From: Tethya wilhelma
Taxonomy: Eukaryota; Porifera; Demospongiae; Tethyida; Tethyidae
Assembly: GCA_964030475.1 (NCBI GenBank)
Contig: CAXIPT010000066.1
Coordinates: forward strand, 22,501-86,500
Reading direction: 5' to 3'
DNA length: 64,000 bases
The position numbers were made by a program, and so were the translations under genes. Under the pieces are notes generated by a model. It saw only the letters and a program-made list of their open reading frames with translations. It had not been told where the DNA came from and did no database searches. Shown here piece by piece: positions 10,517-20,103 of the stretch; position 1 is the stretch's first letter, and every line of letters begins with the position of its first letter.

Positions 10517-12993
10517 TAGTGCAACCAGGAATGTACTACCAAAATTGTGCCAAACTTAAAATCCTGCTTTAACTTTATTATGATGTGTGTGTATTAAGTG
10601 GAAAACTACTACAATGACCTCATTAATTGTAAGAATTAATTGAGGGGGTGAGGCATGCCCTAATTATGACATCATGGTAATTATTCCATATAAGTCAACC
10701 TTTTTAATTAACACAAGTACGTTCATAATTATGCTTTGTTCAATCCTTACAATATGGGTATCAATTGAAAGCTTATGCCATAGAGAATACTTTGCTTAAG
10801 CTAGTTTAGCTATCCAAACTTCTCATAGTCAAAAAAATATATATATAAAGGACTTTTTAACCAATTATTTTTAAAAATTATCACATCAAGCACACATTTT
10901 CCAACAATTTTTTGCTAAAAAAGTTTTTGAAAATAACTTACAGACATAGATATGAAAAAAACAAAAACGGGAATAAATTTCTGAAATTCTCTGTGTGATT
11001 TTATAACAGATTTATACTTCTTAACAAGTTCGAACCTCCAGGAAGTCCTTCCAAATATGCAAACATGTTACTTTAGAGAAACGTTTCTGGATGCTTTCAA
11101 GAGGAACCGATTCCAATGCTGGTATTATTGTATTACATAAGCTTACAATGCTATACTTACATTATTCTTTGCTGCTTAAGCCCATACACGCTTGAGCTCA
11201 CAATGAAATTTGGCAGCATGTACACTATATGACCCCTCTCCTCCATTAAAAATCTCTCAACTAGAGACTTCTCGTTCTTAAAATCAGGGTGACTGCTGAG
11301 AATCTCTCTCATCTGTTCAGCTTTCATACCACGTGTATTTACACCTCTCTTCTAACACTGCACGCCAACCCCTTAGGAACACCAAGAAAATAGTTTATCT
11401 TTTGTGGCTTTCCTCCCCACTATCCATCCCTCATTATTCGCTGAGCACCTCCAGGTTTGACGTTCATTTTGGAGACATCTAGGGCATCATCGGGCATTGC
11501 TGCGTGGCAACTACTATGATCAAACATCCAAACTTGTCTCCAGCCATCCTCTTTAGGATATTTCGTCTCTGCTATTTTTACAGCCTCTTTTAGCTGAGCA
11601 ATAAACTTTTGTGCAGTTCAATAGCCTTCTTTGGTTTTTCCATATTCGAGAAGTTGACGTGTCGAGCAGATGAATCCTTTTACTTGGCTAGTTCGTACTC
11701 GTCATCAGTAAGATGCAAGTATCCTCCTCTTCTATGAAATCAGAGACCATAATTCCACTTCCCCTAGACTTTGGTCTCATTACGGTTGTTCCCTTCAAAG
11801 CCCATGAGTCGGTTGATCTTGGAACGTGGAATCGTCATGAAACAAGACGACTGTCTTGTTTAGCACTGAAGCATCCGGGGGGTTCAAATCAGCTGGAAGA
11901 GCCTTCTTGGCATCTTCTGTTGGTGCATTGTCACTGTTCAAAAATCCCAAAGAGACCATCCTTCGTAGAAATCTCTGGCGGTATTCAACAACATATGTTC
12001 TCTCATGACAATCAACATACGTTCCTTTCTTCTTCCTGTAAATCCAAGTTCGTGCTTCCATTTCCTTGCTGTTTTAATACCAATCTTTCTGGGGAAACCA
12101 GGTTCAAGGGTCTCATTTGGTAAGAGATCATCATTTAACCACCAGCAAAACTTCGCTACAGTCAGATTAGGTTCCCCTTTGAGGTCAGCATGCTCCCAAA
12201 TGTATCTTGTCACTTTTTTGTTAAGATCTTCACTCGTCCACATCACACCACTTCTTTCATATTTCCCTTGCTTGTTCTCAGGAATCTCACCATTCTCAGT
12301 AAAATACTTTCTCCACTCACGTACAGTTTTGTCTGACTTTCCTATCATCATGCCTGACAATTCTGCTCACCCAAACCTAGATGCTTACAAAGTTGAAAAC
12401 ACAAAAACAATCCTAAAGAAACACGGTCATCTCTGTGTAACCCAAGATTCACAAAAATCTTCTATAGTGTGGTCGGTGTCAGATTTCATACTTGCATCCA
12501 AGTCAACAGTGGGGTCTACAGATTCATTATCAGTGTCCAGAGCTTCTTCAGACATTGTCACAATTTCAGACAGATCATCTTGAGCAATGGTGATTTGTCG
12601 ACTATTTTCTCCACTTTCACGTCTTCTTTTAGCTTCCCTGGCCTTCTCAGCATTTAGTTCTAGCTGTCTTTTCATTGGTGGCATCTCTCAAGAGTTGAAA
12701 AAAACAAGGAAAACAGTAAAAAACTTTGCTAGAATCTTTTCGTGGCAAACATGCGGTAATATTAATTATAATGTCATTGACCGAAAATTTTTTGGAAAAG
12801 TGATGTCATAAGCTAGTAAAATTGGTGGTCAGTGCTAAAATTCAGCTTGTAGACCTGCAATGCAGACAAAAGCTATTGTATCATGTAGAGGATGTCAAGC
12901 GCTGCAAATGCAGCAGGAAGTAAGTTCGTACGTTATGTAATTAGGAAGTAATGATTGCAATTAGTTTTTGGAAGTACATGTGTGGTTGCACTA
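10517..12993. mobile_element. Tc1/mariner-like element inserted at TA
   Basis: 2477 bp with inverted ends of about 23 bp: TAGTGCAACCAGGAATGTAC on the left, complementary to GTACATGTGTGGTTGCACTA on the right. Both sides have TA (10515-10516 and 12994-12995). Copy 2 of the host element has an unbroken empty site at 33540-33556, which fixes the boundaries. It encodes the transposase remnant on the minus strand. Confidence 0.85.
10960..12684 (-). pseudogene. Decayed DDE transposase of IS630/Tc1/mariner type
   Basis: The minus-strand reading starts at the ATG at 12684 (MPPMKRQLE, then a Lys/Arg/Glu-rich stretch) and continues in several frames to about 10960, roughly 560 codons. Recognisable blocks in order: a helix-turn-helix-like TVREWRKYF; KKGTYVDCHER..VVEYRQRFL; HDDSTF, the likely first catalytic Asp region; KSRGSGIMVSDF; FDHSSCHAAMPDDAL, second catalytic Asp region; GMKAEQMREIL; then KFHCELK..RVW, where the Glu-containing NPIERVW block expected in this superfamily is eroded; and MFAYLEGLPGG near the C-terminus. 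At least four frameshifts or stops disable it. The KGxYxDxHER and KSxGxGIMVSDF blocks define a distinct subfamily I cannot name. Confidence 0.7.
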
Positions 12994-13466
12994 TAGCCTA
13001 TCCTGTCTTTTATCTTCGACAGACGAATCTCGAATCTCGACTGGGCTGTCACTTTCAGACTCATACTAGTATGGTTCAATTCATTCCATCACTATCTGAA
13101 GTGCTGTCTTGGCTTTCAAAGGGAGAGGATGAATAACCAAGGCTCAAAACTTTACTGCTTGTACTTGAATCATCGTTGTTGCAGTAAATAGCAAAGCTGT
13201 GGGTGACTCCAGGAAGAGCTGTGTTCAGCCATTAGTTAGTACTAAACGCGTAGAAAACGTTCCCCCCGTGACGTCACGTAGTAGCTCCACCCAAACAGGA
13301 AATACAGAAATTTGCCTTTCCTGGTGGATTCAGCTCATCTCAAATTTTGTAAGTTTTTACTGCTTTAGAATTTTTTTTAGATTTTTTGACTATTTTTCCT
13401 CTAACTCACACCTCTTTTAGTTCAAAAAATTTTGTATGTCAGCCCCCCTTTAATGTTACAGTAGAA

Positions 13467-13632
13467 TTATAAATTGGCATTCCTGTCTCTAGCTTGACCT
13501 GGGGTTAGCTGATAGAGACAGGAATGTTGCCACGTTTGAAATTTTGCCACAGGAATGCTGCCAATAACCATTACCTCATTATCTGGAGAATTCATAGTTC
13601 AACTTTAATTGGCAATGTTCCTGTCTCTAGTC
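13467..13632. repeat. Inverted-repeat element L
   Basis: The blocks ATTGGCATTCCTGTCTCTAG and TGATAGAGACAGGAATG form a fold-back, followed by AATTGGCAATGTTCCTGTC near the right end. The same blocks occur near 7973-8035. Non-coding. Confidence 0.45.
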
Positions 13633-14316
13633 GTCCATTTCTATTCGCTTCTCACTAAATAATTAAACTGGCCACATGGCTGGTAATACTCAGCATGTAC
13701 TGTACACGATCTAATTATGATACAGATCTAGAGAGTATACGGACTGCCCATAGTTTACCTAGCAAAACTGTTTTTCTAGGAAGCCATGAGTGGATGCTTG
13801 CAAGAGCTATATCTGGAAAACTACTATAGCTATGCACATCAAGTTTTGATATGCACTCCCTGGGAAGGCCTTGATATATGTGGAATAGCTAACTCAAAAT
13901 TGGCGGAAATTCCCAAACGTCAGGTTTTTTTGGTATGGCCAGGTCTCTCATGGAGCGCTTTCTCCGTATGGAAACCATTCATTTCTACACACTTGCATAA
14001 GCTACTCGAAAATTTAAATGACGACTCTTTCCAGATAGACAGGTGTGCATTATTTGGAATTCGAATATTCACTTTCTGCCTGCAATATCTGAAGATTTCT
14101 GGTTAATTGTGCTGAACTCTCTGTAACTTTTCAGTCTTCAATATTTAGGAAGTGAATACTTTGTTACACTTATTATGTAGTTGTCACTATAAGAAGATGA
14201 GCAAAGCAAGTACATTGATTTGTTAACGGAAATCCAGCCTCCTGAGATGCTTTGCTTGAACTTTTCAATCACTGATAGCATAAATATCTATGCTGATAGT
14301 GTACCATATACACGCA

Positions 14317-15201
14317 TAGCTTCGTTCCCAGGCTCCCTCCCACCGGAAATTATGGAAGTGCGCAAAGAAAGAGGGAGCCTGGTATCTAAAATCACGTGTA
14401 TGACGTCAATTGTTGCTAAAGAATAAATGCGTGGGTGCTGCGGTTAGAATAATGACATCAAACTCTTGGTTCTGCGCACAGAAGCAATATTAGCGACCGC
14501 TGAGCGCTACGAGTAGCTACAAAGTTGTAAAGAAAGCTAGTCGCTAGTAGTATATTATCTATCAATAGTCTATGGTTATAGTTACTGATGCTCTACACTA
14601 CCAATACATGGTAGAAAATCAGTTTGCGCGAGCATTCAAGTTGCCACGTGGGCTAATTGTTGCTAAAGAATAAATGCGTGGGTGCGGCGGTTAGAATAAT
14701 GACGTCAAACTCTTGGTTCTGTGCACAGAGGCAATATTAGCGATCACTGAGCGCTACAAGTAGCTACAAAGTTGTAAAGAAAGCTAGTCGCTAGTAGTAT
14801 ATTATCTATCAATAGTCTATGGTTATAGTGTATAACTTACTGATGCTCTACACTACCAATACTTGGTAGAAAATCAGCTCGCGCGAGCATTCAAGTTGCC
14901 ACGTGGGCTAATTTTGGACTGTTTGATGCAGACTCAAGCCATAGACAGCCTAATAATACTCTTTCTAATACCCGTTTGCTGTTTCTGTTACAAATACACA
15001 ATCTACCGTTTGTTTTCCACTGTTGAACTCAGTTGAACTCCAATTTAAAGCGTGGGCAGGCTAAGATGTCAATCGCCATGCCCACGCACACTAATCACCC
15101 TTCTACCACCCTTCTACCCCACGTGATTTTAGATACCAGGCTCCCTCTTTCTTTGTGCACTTCCATAATTTCCAGTGGGAGGGAGCCTGGGAACGAGGCT
15201 A
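14317..15201. mobile_element. Element E1, long inverted repeats, 9-bp target duplication
   Basis: The ends TAGCTTCGTTCCCAGGCTCC and GGAGCCTGGGAACGAGGCTA begin inverted repeats of about 85 bp. The flanks are exact 9-bp direct repeats ATACACGCA (14308-14316 and 15202-15210). Inside is a tandem duplication with a period near 247 bp (14409-14655, 14656-14912). No protein is encoded. Related copies are at 26678-26915 and 54142-54718, with a fragment at 17758-17815. A 9-bp duplication suggests Mutator-like mobilisation (inference). Confidence 0.8.
14409..14912 (+). repeat. Two-unit tandem duplication inside E1
   Basis: Each unit starts ATTGTTGCTAAAGAATAAAT and ends TTGCCACGTGGGCTA. The two units differ by scattered substitutions and a few-base indel, so the duplication is recent relative to the rest of the element. 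Confidence 0.85.
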
Positions 15202-15520
15202 ATACACGCACACTCAAATAAGATTCGTAGAATTATGAAAAAATGAGAACAAACAAGTGAAAAAACATTGGAAATGTAGGAATGGCCAAATCACAAAAAG
15301 AAAGCAAACAAAATGGAATGGCTCTTTGAATGTGTAAAGAATTATTCCTATTGGCAACATGAGGGACTTGATTAATATGGAAAGAGAGTACTACATGCAG
15401 CCCACACAGGAAGAATTCTACACACACTTAAACAGCCATTCCATCTTGTTTGCTTTCTTTTTACAATTGGGCCATTCCTATATTTCCAATGTTTTTTTTT
15501 TACTTGTAGACTATAGGACG

Positions 15521-16655
15521 GCTAGTGCTTGCTACATGTATGCACATGTACTGTTATTTTTATGCAGTTATGCTATACTTGCAATTGTTATTGTATAGGT
15601 CTGAGTCTCCTCAAGTGTTCTTGATAGTCATTGCATGGCTTTACCGAGTATTGCAGAATCAGAATGGGGTGAAGTAATACTATCATATGACAACATGTGT
15701 CACCTGGACGCCTTACGTGATGCTAGCAGTCCTCTTCCGTTACCACCACAATACAACAATATGTGGCACAAAATCATTAACATTCAGAGCAGTAGCGGAT
15801 TTAGAGGGGGGGTTCAGGCCCCCCAAAACGATCAGAAGAGCCCCACCCACCCTAGATGAATACGCACGTTCTACGTTTATATGTTCGTGCGCAAGCATAC
15901 AGCGCTGTGCTGCATTGCTGCGTGCACGTTGAGAACAGCCCCACCCACCTCGTAATGCATGCTGCATGTGTTAATCTAGAACTGTAATAGTGTGAAATTA
16001 CTTATAGTAGTAGATAATAATATGAATATTTACTCAACTGTTAACCACTCTTACTCTAGTCTAGTCTAGTCAGCAGCTGAGTAGTTGCAACTTACATTAC
16101 ATCAGCCTTAGCTTCATTGATTTATGATGGTCAAATTCAAGTTCACTGAATCAGAATGTCCCAGAAGAAAGGTACCAGAAAGAGAGTAAGGGAAAGCAGT
16201 GGCAGTGATTGCATGCAACTAACCTCCTTCTTCAAAAGGTAAACAAACTGTTAACTACAGTACTCTTTATAGCTATCATGGCCCATCAATGTGAAATTTC
16301 AATCACAGTGACACACTATTATACACATTACTTTCTAGAATTGAGAGAGATAACCCTTCTCAAGTGACTTAAGGACTGAGACAGCTGGTCTGCAGCATAA
16401 AAATGGTCAACTTTCAACCTCCTCCCTGACAAAACTCCTAGCTGCAATGTACCAAAAATTGTATTATTTGGGTAGACCATTGTATAAGGAAGCTGGATAT
16501 CATTAAAAACCACACCCAATAATTAATTAGTAGCCACGTGGTACACGTAAACAAAAGCTGTTGACGGGTAAGTTTTGCAAAAAGCGGTGATGAAGATCCA
16601 AGAATTAAGTAAGTTTAACTTGTTAGAAAGTATTCCCTACTTGGTTACTCTAAAC
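15521..16655. other. Mostly unassigned; one candidate exon and a GGGGG repeat
   Basis: A repeat with GTTCAGGCCCCCCAAAA and GCCCCACCCACC blocks occupies about 15780-15960. A candidate first coding exon lies at 16156-16238 (separate entry). I recognise nothing in the rest. A single N at 16656 abuts a truncated C element. Confidence 0.35.
16156..16238 (+). CDS. Candidate isolated first exon, transposase-like N-terminus
   Basis: An ATG opens a reading MSQKKGTRKRVRESSGSD that continues to LTSFFK and reaches a consensus donor (AG|GTAAAC) at 16239. A basic, Ser-rich start ending in a TSFFK-like motif is common at the N-terminus of hAT and ZMYM-type transposon proteins. No matching downstream exon was found before the opposite-strand DUF6589 remnant. 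It may be an orphan exon or chance. Confidence 0.3.
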
Positions 16656-16656
16656 N

Positions 16657-16803
16657 AGGAATGGTTGTCAGATTGAGCGAGTTCATTCCTGTGTCTACAA
16701 TGTCATTGAGCTCAGTAGGGATATGAACATAGGTGACACAGTTAAATGAACTCCTCGCTCAATCTGACAACGATTCCTATCTTGTTTGCACGCTTTTTAA
16801 AGA
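16657..16803. repeat. C element, truncated at N
   Basis: Central palindrome of family C (GAATGGTTGTCAGATTGAGC and its inverse). The left arm is missing beyond the single N at 16656, suggesting an assembly join. Confidence 0.6.
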
Positions 16804-16879
16804 TTATTGCGTGAGAAATTTATATATCCCTATCTTGCATGCTTCCTTGGTGTTCTCCTTTTAGGTTTGCATCAATTCT

Positions 16880-17440
16880 TACAGGATGTCTATCACTTCA
16901 CTAACAAACTTCTCATCTTTAAAGAGAACTAACATTGGGAAAACTTCATCCTGTGATGTGCTTTCAGAGACATATTTCTGCAACACTGAGAGAGAAGCGA
17001 ACTCTGTGACAAGATACTGTGCCACATACTCAATCGCCCTGTGGTTAAACTGCTGAATCCTCTTCTGAAGGAAATATGTCTGAGATTGTTAGTAGCTCGC
17101 GACTCTGTTGAGGCCGTGTATCCTCCCAGTCTACATCAGGTGGTAGATGTCTGACAGCAACAGCTAAGCGAGAAGTGATATTGAGCATCGTGTTGTGGCA
17201 ATCTTGTAAGTATATATATGTAGTAATATCACCGATAGTTCAACTCTTCACATGATATCTTATATGTACCTTCTCTCTCGTGTCTAACTCTCTGATGAAG
17301 GTTGCAGTTGTCGAATACCCATATCCACCTTCCAGTACGAATCATTTCCTGGTAACGTGCCTGTGAAGTTAGCTCAAGAAGGTATCGCCATGCAGTATGA
17401 TAGGACACACTAACTCCTGCATGGTTCAGAACTGTCATTG
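16880..17440 (-). pseudogene. DUF6589-like protein fragment
   Basis: The minus strand reads first LNHAGVSVSYHTAWRYLLEL and W-V-F-D-N-C-N-L-H-Q-R-V-R-H-E-R, then MLNITSRLAVAVRHLPP and DVDWED..PQQSRELL, and finally VTEFASLSVLQKYVSES and a short tail near 16880. The asparagine-rich DN.N.HQRVRHER block followed by HLPP..DWED and a C-terminal SVLQ...V block fits DUF6589, a domain found in repetitive invertebrate and fungal genes, often transposon-associated. Frame changes and a stop near 17060 break it. Sequence between 17440 and 17755 is unassigned. Confidence 0.55.
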
Positions 17441-17757
17441 CCTACATGTATATGTGATTGTATTTGTATGTGTATTTGTGTGTATGATATTTTATGCACA
17501 CCTAATCTCCTATAGGTACATACCCTTGTAGAGAACCCGTCAGCTTGGCATCAGGCAACCTGAAGTGAAAAAAAATACCAGCAACACTGACTTCATTCGT
17601 GATGCAGTACGTACTGTTGAGATGGAGCATCAAGATGCAATATGCAATATGCGTGGGTATACAATTGTGTAAATTTACGTAGTTTTGTATCCTGCCCACA
17701 TTCAAAAATCACCTGTCTAGCACACGTCTATGCTATATATAGGCTCATGTGAGATTA

Positions 17758-18245
17758 GAGACCAGGCTCCCTCTTTCCTTGCGTGCATGGTTGGGAGGAG
17801 CCTGGGAACAAAACCTCCAATTTTCTCCATCTTCTTCTTCTTTAAGAAGCTGATTCTTTTTTGAACTAATAAACTTGGTTTTTTTGTCTTCAATCGCTAT
17901 TTCCATTGTTTTTTTGTGTCTCTCATTGAGTCACTAGATACAAGGCGAAAAGCACCTTCTCCATATGGCGGCCATTAATTTCTTAAACTCATACATTATT
18001 CATAAGCTAAGCAGTCTAACGACCCTTTCCATATTCAAGTGGGCGTTATTTGGAATTTATTGGCATCCTCTCATTCTTTGCGTTCAGTTCTTCAGTAGGG
18101 AAGCTAACAAGACACACATACAATTATCAGTCATAAATCACGTTTTCAGCTTGGGGTTTCAGAGTTTCTCAGCTGTCTGAAAGATGTGAGGCCGTAGGCC
18201 TGTTGACAAGTTCTCTGCTCAGACTAATTCCACTGATATTGCAAG
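17758..18245 (+). repeat. E fragment joined to B and M fragments
   Basis: 17758-17815 is a mini hairpin of the E family (CCAGGCTCCCTC...GAGGAGCCTGGGAAC). 17816-18060 is the middle of a forward B copy (CCAATTTTCTCCATC to TTATTTGGAATTTATT). 18061-18245 is module M ending CCACTGATATT. Confidence 0.55.
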
Positions 18246-19055
18246 CGCTTTCGATTGATACCAAGTTTTAGCAAGGTAAGTCATATCAAAATATAAAGTA
18301 CACTTATGTAGCTAGCTACCTTGGCATGGAGAAGAGAACTTTGAATTTTGATTAAATCAGTAATAGACACATATGATGCTAAAACTATACATTTTTAGAC
18401 TATGTACATCTTGGACTATGGTCAGCTAAGTGCAGAAGAGTTACAACTAAAGTATAAGTAAAATACAGCTTGTACAAAATCCAAAATAATTGCTGCAATA
18501 AGCAAGCACTCACACAGCCTAGGAAGAGTCCAGAGACTTCTAGTCAGCATTGAAATGTAGCACTACACTTGCTCTAATAGACTGTAAAGAGTTAGACTGC
18601 TAGCGCTTGGCTGGCATTCAATAGCTGCCATCTTTGCTGGGCATGTTTCAGAACTTCCCCAAAAATTAATGATATTCATGCACTTTGATTTTTGATCAAA
18701 TCAGTAATGGATATCCCTGTCTCTACAGAATTTAGATCTCCATTCTATAGTACTAGCACTATACGTACCTTGAATCTGGAATGAAATAATCCTTGCGTTT
18801 TGAAGATACCAGGCATGGAAAACTGGAAAAGAAGCGACTTTGCTCATCAAAAACTGTCAGTTTACGTAAGTACTAGAGGGCGCTCCGCAATAGTACAAGG
18901 TATGAATATTAATGACCACAGAGCCTCATGGAGTAATTGTATTCATTAACCACAACGTGTCACAACTGCAGATTATGACAAATCTGTACTATGTATTCCA
19001 CTTGTATGACACGCTTCCATTTGTTCGATAAACTTGGGGTCTTAGTGTAGACTGT
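18246..19055. other. No gene recognised
   Basis: No convincing coding sequence or known repeat is seen. The words GATCAAATCAGTAATGGATAT and AATCAGTAATAGACACATAT recur, suggesting an old repeat. Confidence 0.3.
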
Positions 19056-19770
19056 ACATGGCGAAAAGCGCCTTCTCCGTATGGCAGCCATTCATTTCTA
19101 CACTCATGCATAATTCATTAGCTACTTGAACATTTCAAAGTGACGACCCTTTTCCAGATATAAGTGTGCAATATTTGCTGCCTGCCTGCTTTACCTGAAG
19201 ATTTCTGGTTGTGCTGAGCTCTCTGTAATCTTTCAGTCTTCAATATTTATGAGGTGAATAGACTTCTTTAATGTTACACTTATTATGTTGTTGTCATTAT
19301 AAGAAGATGAGTAAAGCTAGTAAATTTTGTTAGATACACTCCAGCCTCCGGTGCTGAGATGCTTCACTTTACTGATAGCATACCAGTAGATTATACAAGC
19401 TATAATATTCATGCTGATATATAGAGTACAAGTAACTACCGTATATATACACACAAACTCGAGCTCAAATGTGATTCATAGAATTATGAAAAAATGAGAA
19501 CAAACAAGTAAAAAAAACATTGGAAATGTAATGATACATAGGAATGGCCAAATCGTAAGAAGAAAGCAAACAAGATGGAATGGCTGGCAGAGTGTGTAAA
19601 GAATTATTCCTATGGGCAACATGAGGGACTCAACATTGGAAGAGAGTACTACATGCAGCCCACACAGGAAGAATTCTGCACACGCTCAAACAGCTGTGTG
19701 CTTTCTTTTTACGATTTGGCCATTCCTATGTATCATTACATTTCCAATTTTTTTTTTTACTTGTAAACTA
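19056..19770 (+). mobile_element. B-A composite element, uninterrupted
   Basis: Forward B (from GGCGAAAAGCGCC) continues without a break into the A palindrome at 19450-19770. It serves as the reference for the interrupted composites at 13955-15520 and 26995-28986. 19771-20100 is unassigned. Confidence 0.65.
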
Positions 19771-20103
19771 CTTGCATTAACATATACAGTTGGGGTTCTA
19801 TTCATGCACTTTACATACACCTGTTTAGTTTGCAATTGGGAGCTTAACTCGATCAGCGCTATTCCATAAACCCAAACATAAGTATCACTCGACACAACAA
19901 AGATGTTTCTCTCTGTTGCCCAGATACTGTGATGCCATATGGCAAGATCACCTTCCCCATGTTAGTTGTTTGGTGTTATGTGAACCATACCACTTTGTAT
20001 CTTGTACACACCTGGTTGATGTGGTGAGTCTATGACAAAGTTAGTTATAGTCTGAATGCTTTCTTCCTTACATTTATCAACAAGTTTTTTGTTACATACT
20101 CTA

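Larger units (their letters stand above)
9960..13232 (-). pseudogene. P2X7 C-terminus-like zinc domain remnant, split by Tc1 insertion
   Basis: The minus-strand reading starts at the ATG at 13232 (MAEHSSS) and is Ser/Asp/Glu-rich. It is interrupted at 12994 by the Tc1/mariner element and resumes below 10516. After a short intron comes WCQCHGS, a Cys-rich stretch, then YRY..(..)RNTPT, and near 10010-10070 LCWRWLGRTE followed by LPSCAVSKI. This order (acidic N-terminus, W-C-x-C, Cys pairs, CW..WLGR, LPSCAV.KIR) matches the zinc-coordinating C-terminal domain of P2X7 receptors and the many stand-alone P2X7-like invertebrate proteins. Several stops and frameshifts make it a pseudogene. No membrane segments or P2X channel part are present. 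Confidence 0.6.
8831..13449. mobile_element. Kolobok-like TTAA transposon, copy 1, with nested Tc1/mariner element
   Basis: The termini are AGGGGGGCTGAC and GTCAGCCCCCCT, each flanked by TTAA (8827-8830 and 13450-13453). After removing the insert at 10517-12993 and its extra TA, the element is about 2.14 kb, matching copy 2 (31698-33904). It carries a decayed THAP-domain reading on + and a decayed P2X7-C-terminus-like reading on -. TTAA target plus a THAP gene fits the Kolobok superfamily (established knowledge); no Kolobok transposase catalytic core was found, so the assignment is inference. Confidence 0.75.
13955..15520 (+). mobile_element. B-A composite interrupted by element E1
   Basis: Forward B sequence runs from about 13955 to 14316, and the A palindrome occupies 15211-15520. 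The break between them is the 885-bp element at 14317-15201. Uninterrupted composites (for example 19056-19770) show the same join, ATACACGCA followed by CACTCAAAT. Confidence 0.7.

Noticed and set aside
11713..12583. Plus-strand ORFs over the transposase region
   Set aside because: They are antisense shadows of the minus-strand transposase remnant, whose motifs are recognisable.
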